Assembly: GCA_015499995.1 (NCBI GenBank)
Contig: JADNRV010000571.1
Location: 1-24,278, forward strand
DNA length: 24,278 nucleotides
Origin: Flammula alnicola
Taxonomy: Eukaryota > Basidiomycota > Agaricomycetes > Agaricales > Strophariaceae
Direction: 5' to 3'
In this document: positions 23,587-24,278 of the stretch, piece after piece
How the letters are laid out: every line of letters begins with the position of its first letter
How positions within the stretch are numbered: the first letter of the stretch is position 1
Translations under genes and position numbers: made by a program
The notes under the pieces: generated by a model
Told to the model about the DNA's origin: nothing
The model's input: only the letters and a program-made list of their open reading frames with translations
The model's database searches: none

Positions 23587-24278
23587 TTGATCGCTCCGTC
23601 TTATCCACATGGAAATCATGTCGCCCTCAGGGTCCACACTGCACAGGCTGCTGCTCTCCTTGTTCACGTCGTCTCCCAGATCGAGCAGAACGCCGGCTTT
23701 CGCTTTGCAAAACTACGACTCTCAGCCATCTTGACGGAGCTTCCTAATGTCGACGGCAATCAAAGTGCGGGCGCTATCTCTGGTTTGGCGGCACGTCTTT
23801 CCACCATGACCACCCGAACTCATGTCCCGGCTGCTCCTGCTGCTCTTCCACAAGCGAAAGCACTCTAGGCATATGCTGGGGTGTAAGTCGTGCCTAGTTT
23901 TCCTTTGTAATTCAGCGCCAATTCGGCTAAATTAGGACGCTGACGATGTCTCCTTCTCGCCGGGTAAATATCATAGAGATCATTGAAGAGACTAATGTTG
24001 GCTGGTGGACTGGAAGAGTCCATGGAAAGCAAAGCCTCTTCCCATGTGGAGAGATTAGCCAAACCTGGTCCCGTTCAACCCGCTACTCCAACGGCGAAGG
24101 CTTACGAACCTTTCGGAGCAGTGTAATATGTATCATGGCATCAGCGCCCCACGGCCTCCTGGACAAGGGGTCAACAATGTTGGTCTCCAAGAGGCCCCTG
24201 GGGCTGAAGCAAAAAAGTACAAGTTTGGAAAATACAAGAGCACTGTAAGTGATTTTTTATCTGATTGCATCCGAGTCC
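23587..24278 (+). pseudogene. SH3-domain protein pseudogene (Lsb1/Pin3-like), running off the window
   Basis: The frame from 23587 reads LVHVVSQIEQNAGFRFAKLR, LSAILTELPN, then a linker ending VPAAPAALPQAKAL. The next codon is TAG (23866-23868) where this family has Trp of the SH3 opening (KALWxYN-like), followed by AYAG. A likely intron (23881-23936, GTGTAA...TTAG) leads to DADDVSFSPG, after which a one-base shift is needed to reach NIIEIIEETNVGWWTGRVHG and KQSLFP. These are the acidic loop, the WW pair and the xLFP of an SH3 domain. Further shifts are needed to read the tail (AYEPFGAV, then PRPPGQGVNNVGLQEAPGAE and KKYKFGKYKST). So at least one nonsense change and two or three frameshifts disable it. 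Relatives join actin-patch and endocytic complexes. Confidence 0.72.

Overview
The window looks like nuclear DNA of a filamentous basidiomycete, most likely an Agaricomycete mushroom. The genes are split by many 46-88 nt introns with GT(R)NGT donors. The families include a FunK1 kinase, a basidiomycete Myb/SANT-like regulator and a DUF6532-type fragment, next to universal eukaryotic genes (NDUFB11, Pcc1, PA2G4). All exon models were made by reading splice signals and reading frame by eye; no alignment or transcript was available.

Layout, left to right. 1-257: broken end of a concanavalin/LamG-like gene. 1151-1442: two copies of a ~145-bp tandem repeat. 1453-2683 (-): eight-exon secreted protein. 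2684-4403: no gene recognised. 4404-4979 (-): complex I subunit NDUFB11/ESSS. 5294-7251 (+): seven-exon SAM-dependent methyltransferase, head-to-head with NDUFB11. 7453-8533: a ~1.1-kb element with ~207-bp degenerate terminal inverted repeats, holding an ATG-less cysteine-containing frame. 8652-10211 (+): PA2G4/Cdb4 homologue. 10318-10717 (-): KEOPS subunit Pcc1, a tiny three-exon gene. 11100-12308 (+): FunK1-type kinase lacking most of its N-lobe, followed by a decayed duplicate of its 3' end. 13880-19706 (+): 27-exon ABCC (MRP/Yor1-like) transporter of 1440 residues with two 7-nt exons. 19953-21576 (-): Myb/SANT-like nuclear protein. 22363-24278: a cluster of broken genes (RecQ/DEAD helicase piece, DUF6532 piece, SH3-domain pseudogene).

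The intact genes do not form a pathway or biosynthetic cluster. They are mostly housekeeping genes (respiration, tRNA t6A synthesis, ribosome-linked PA2G4, export pump, methyltransferase). They are separated by repeat or transposon-derived material and flanked by decayed accessory genes at both ends. No RNA gene, CRISPR array or complete autonomous transposon was recognised. The most unusual items are the inverted-repeat element with its internal frame beside the PA2G4 promoter, the N-lobe-less FunK1 gene with tail duplication, the 7-nt exons, and a probable GC-AG intron in NDUFB11.
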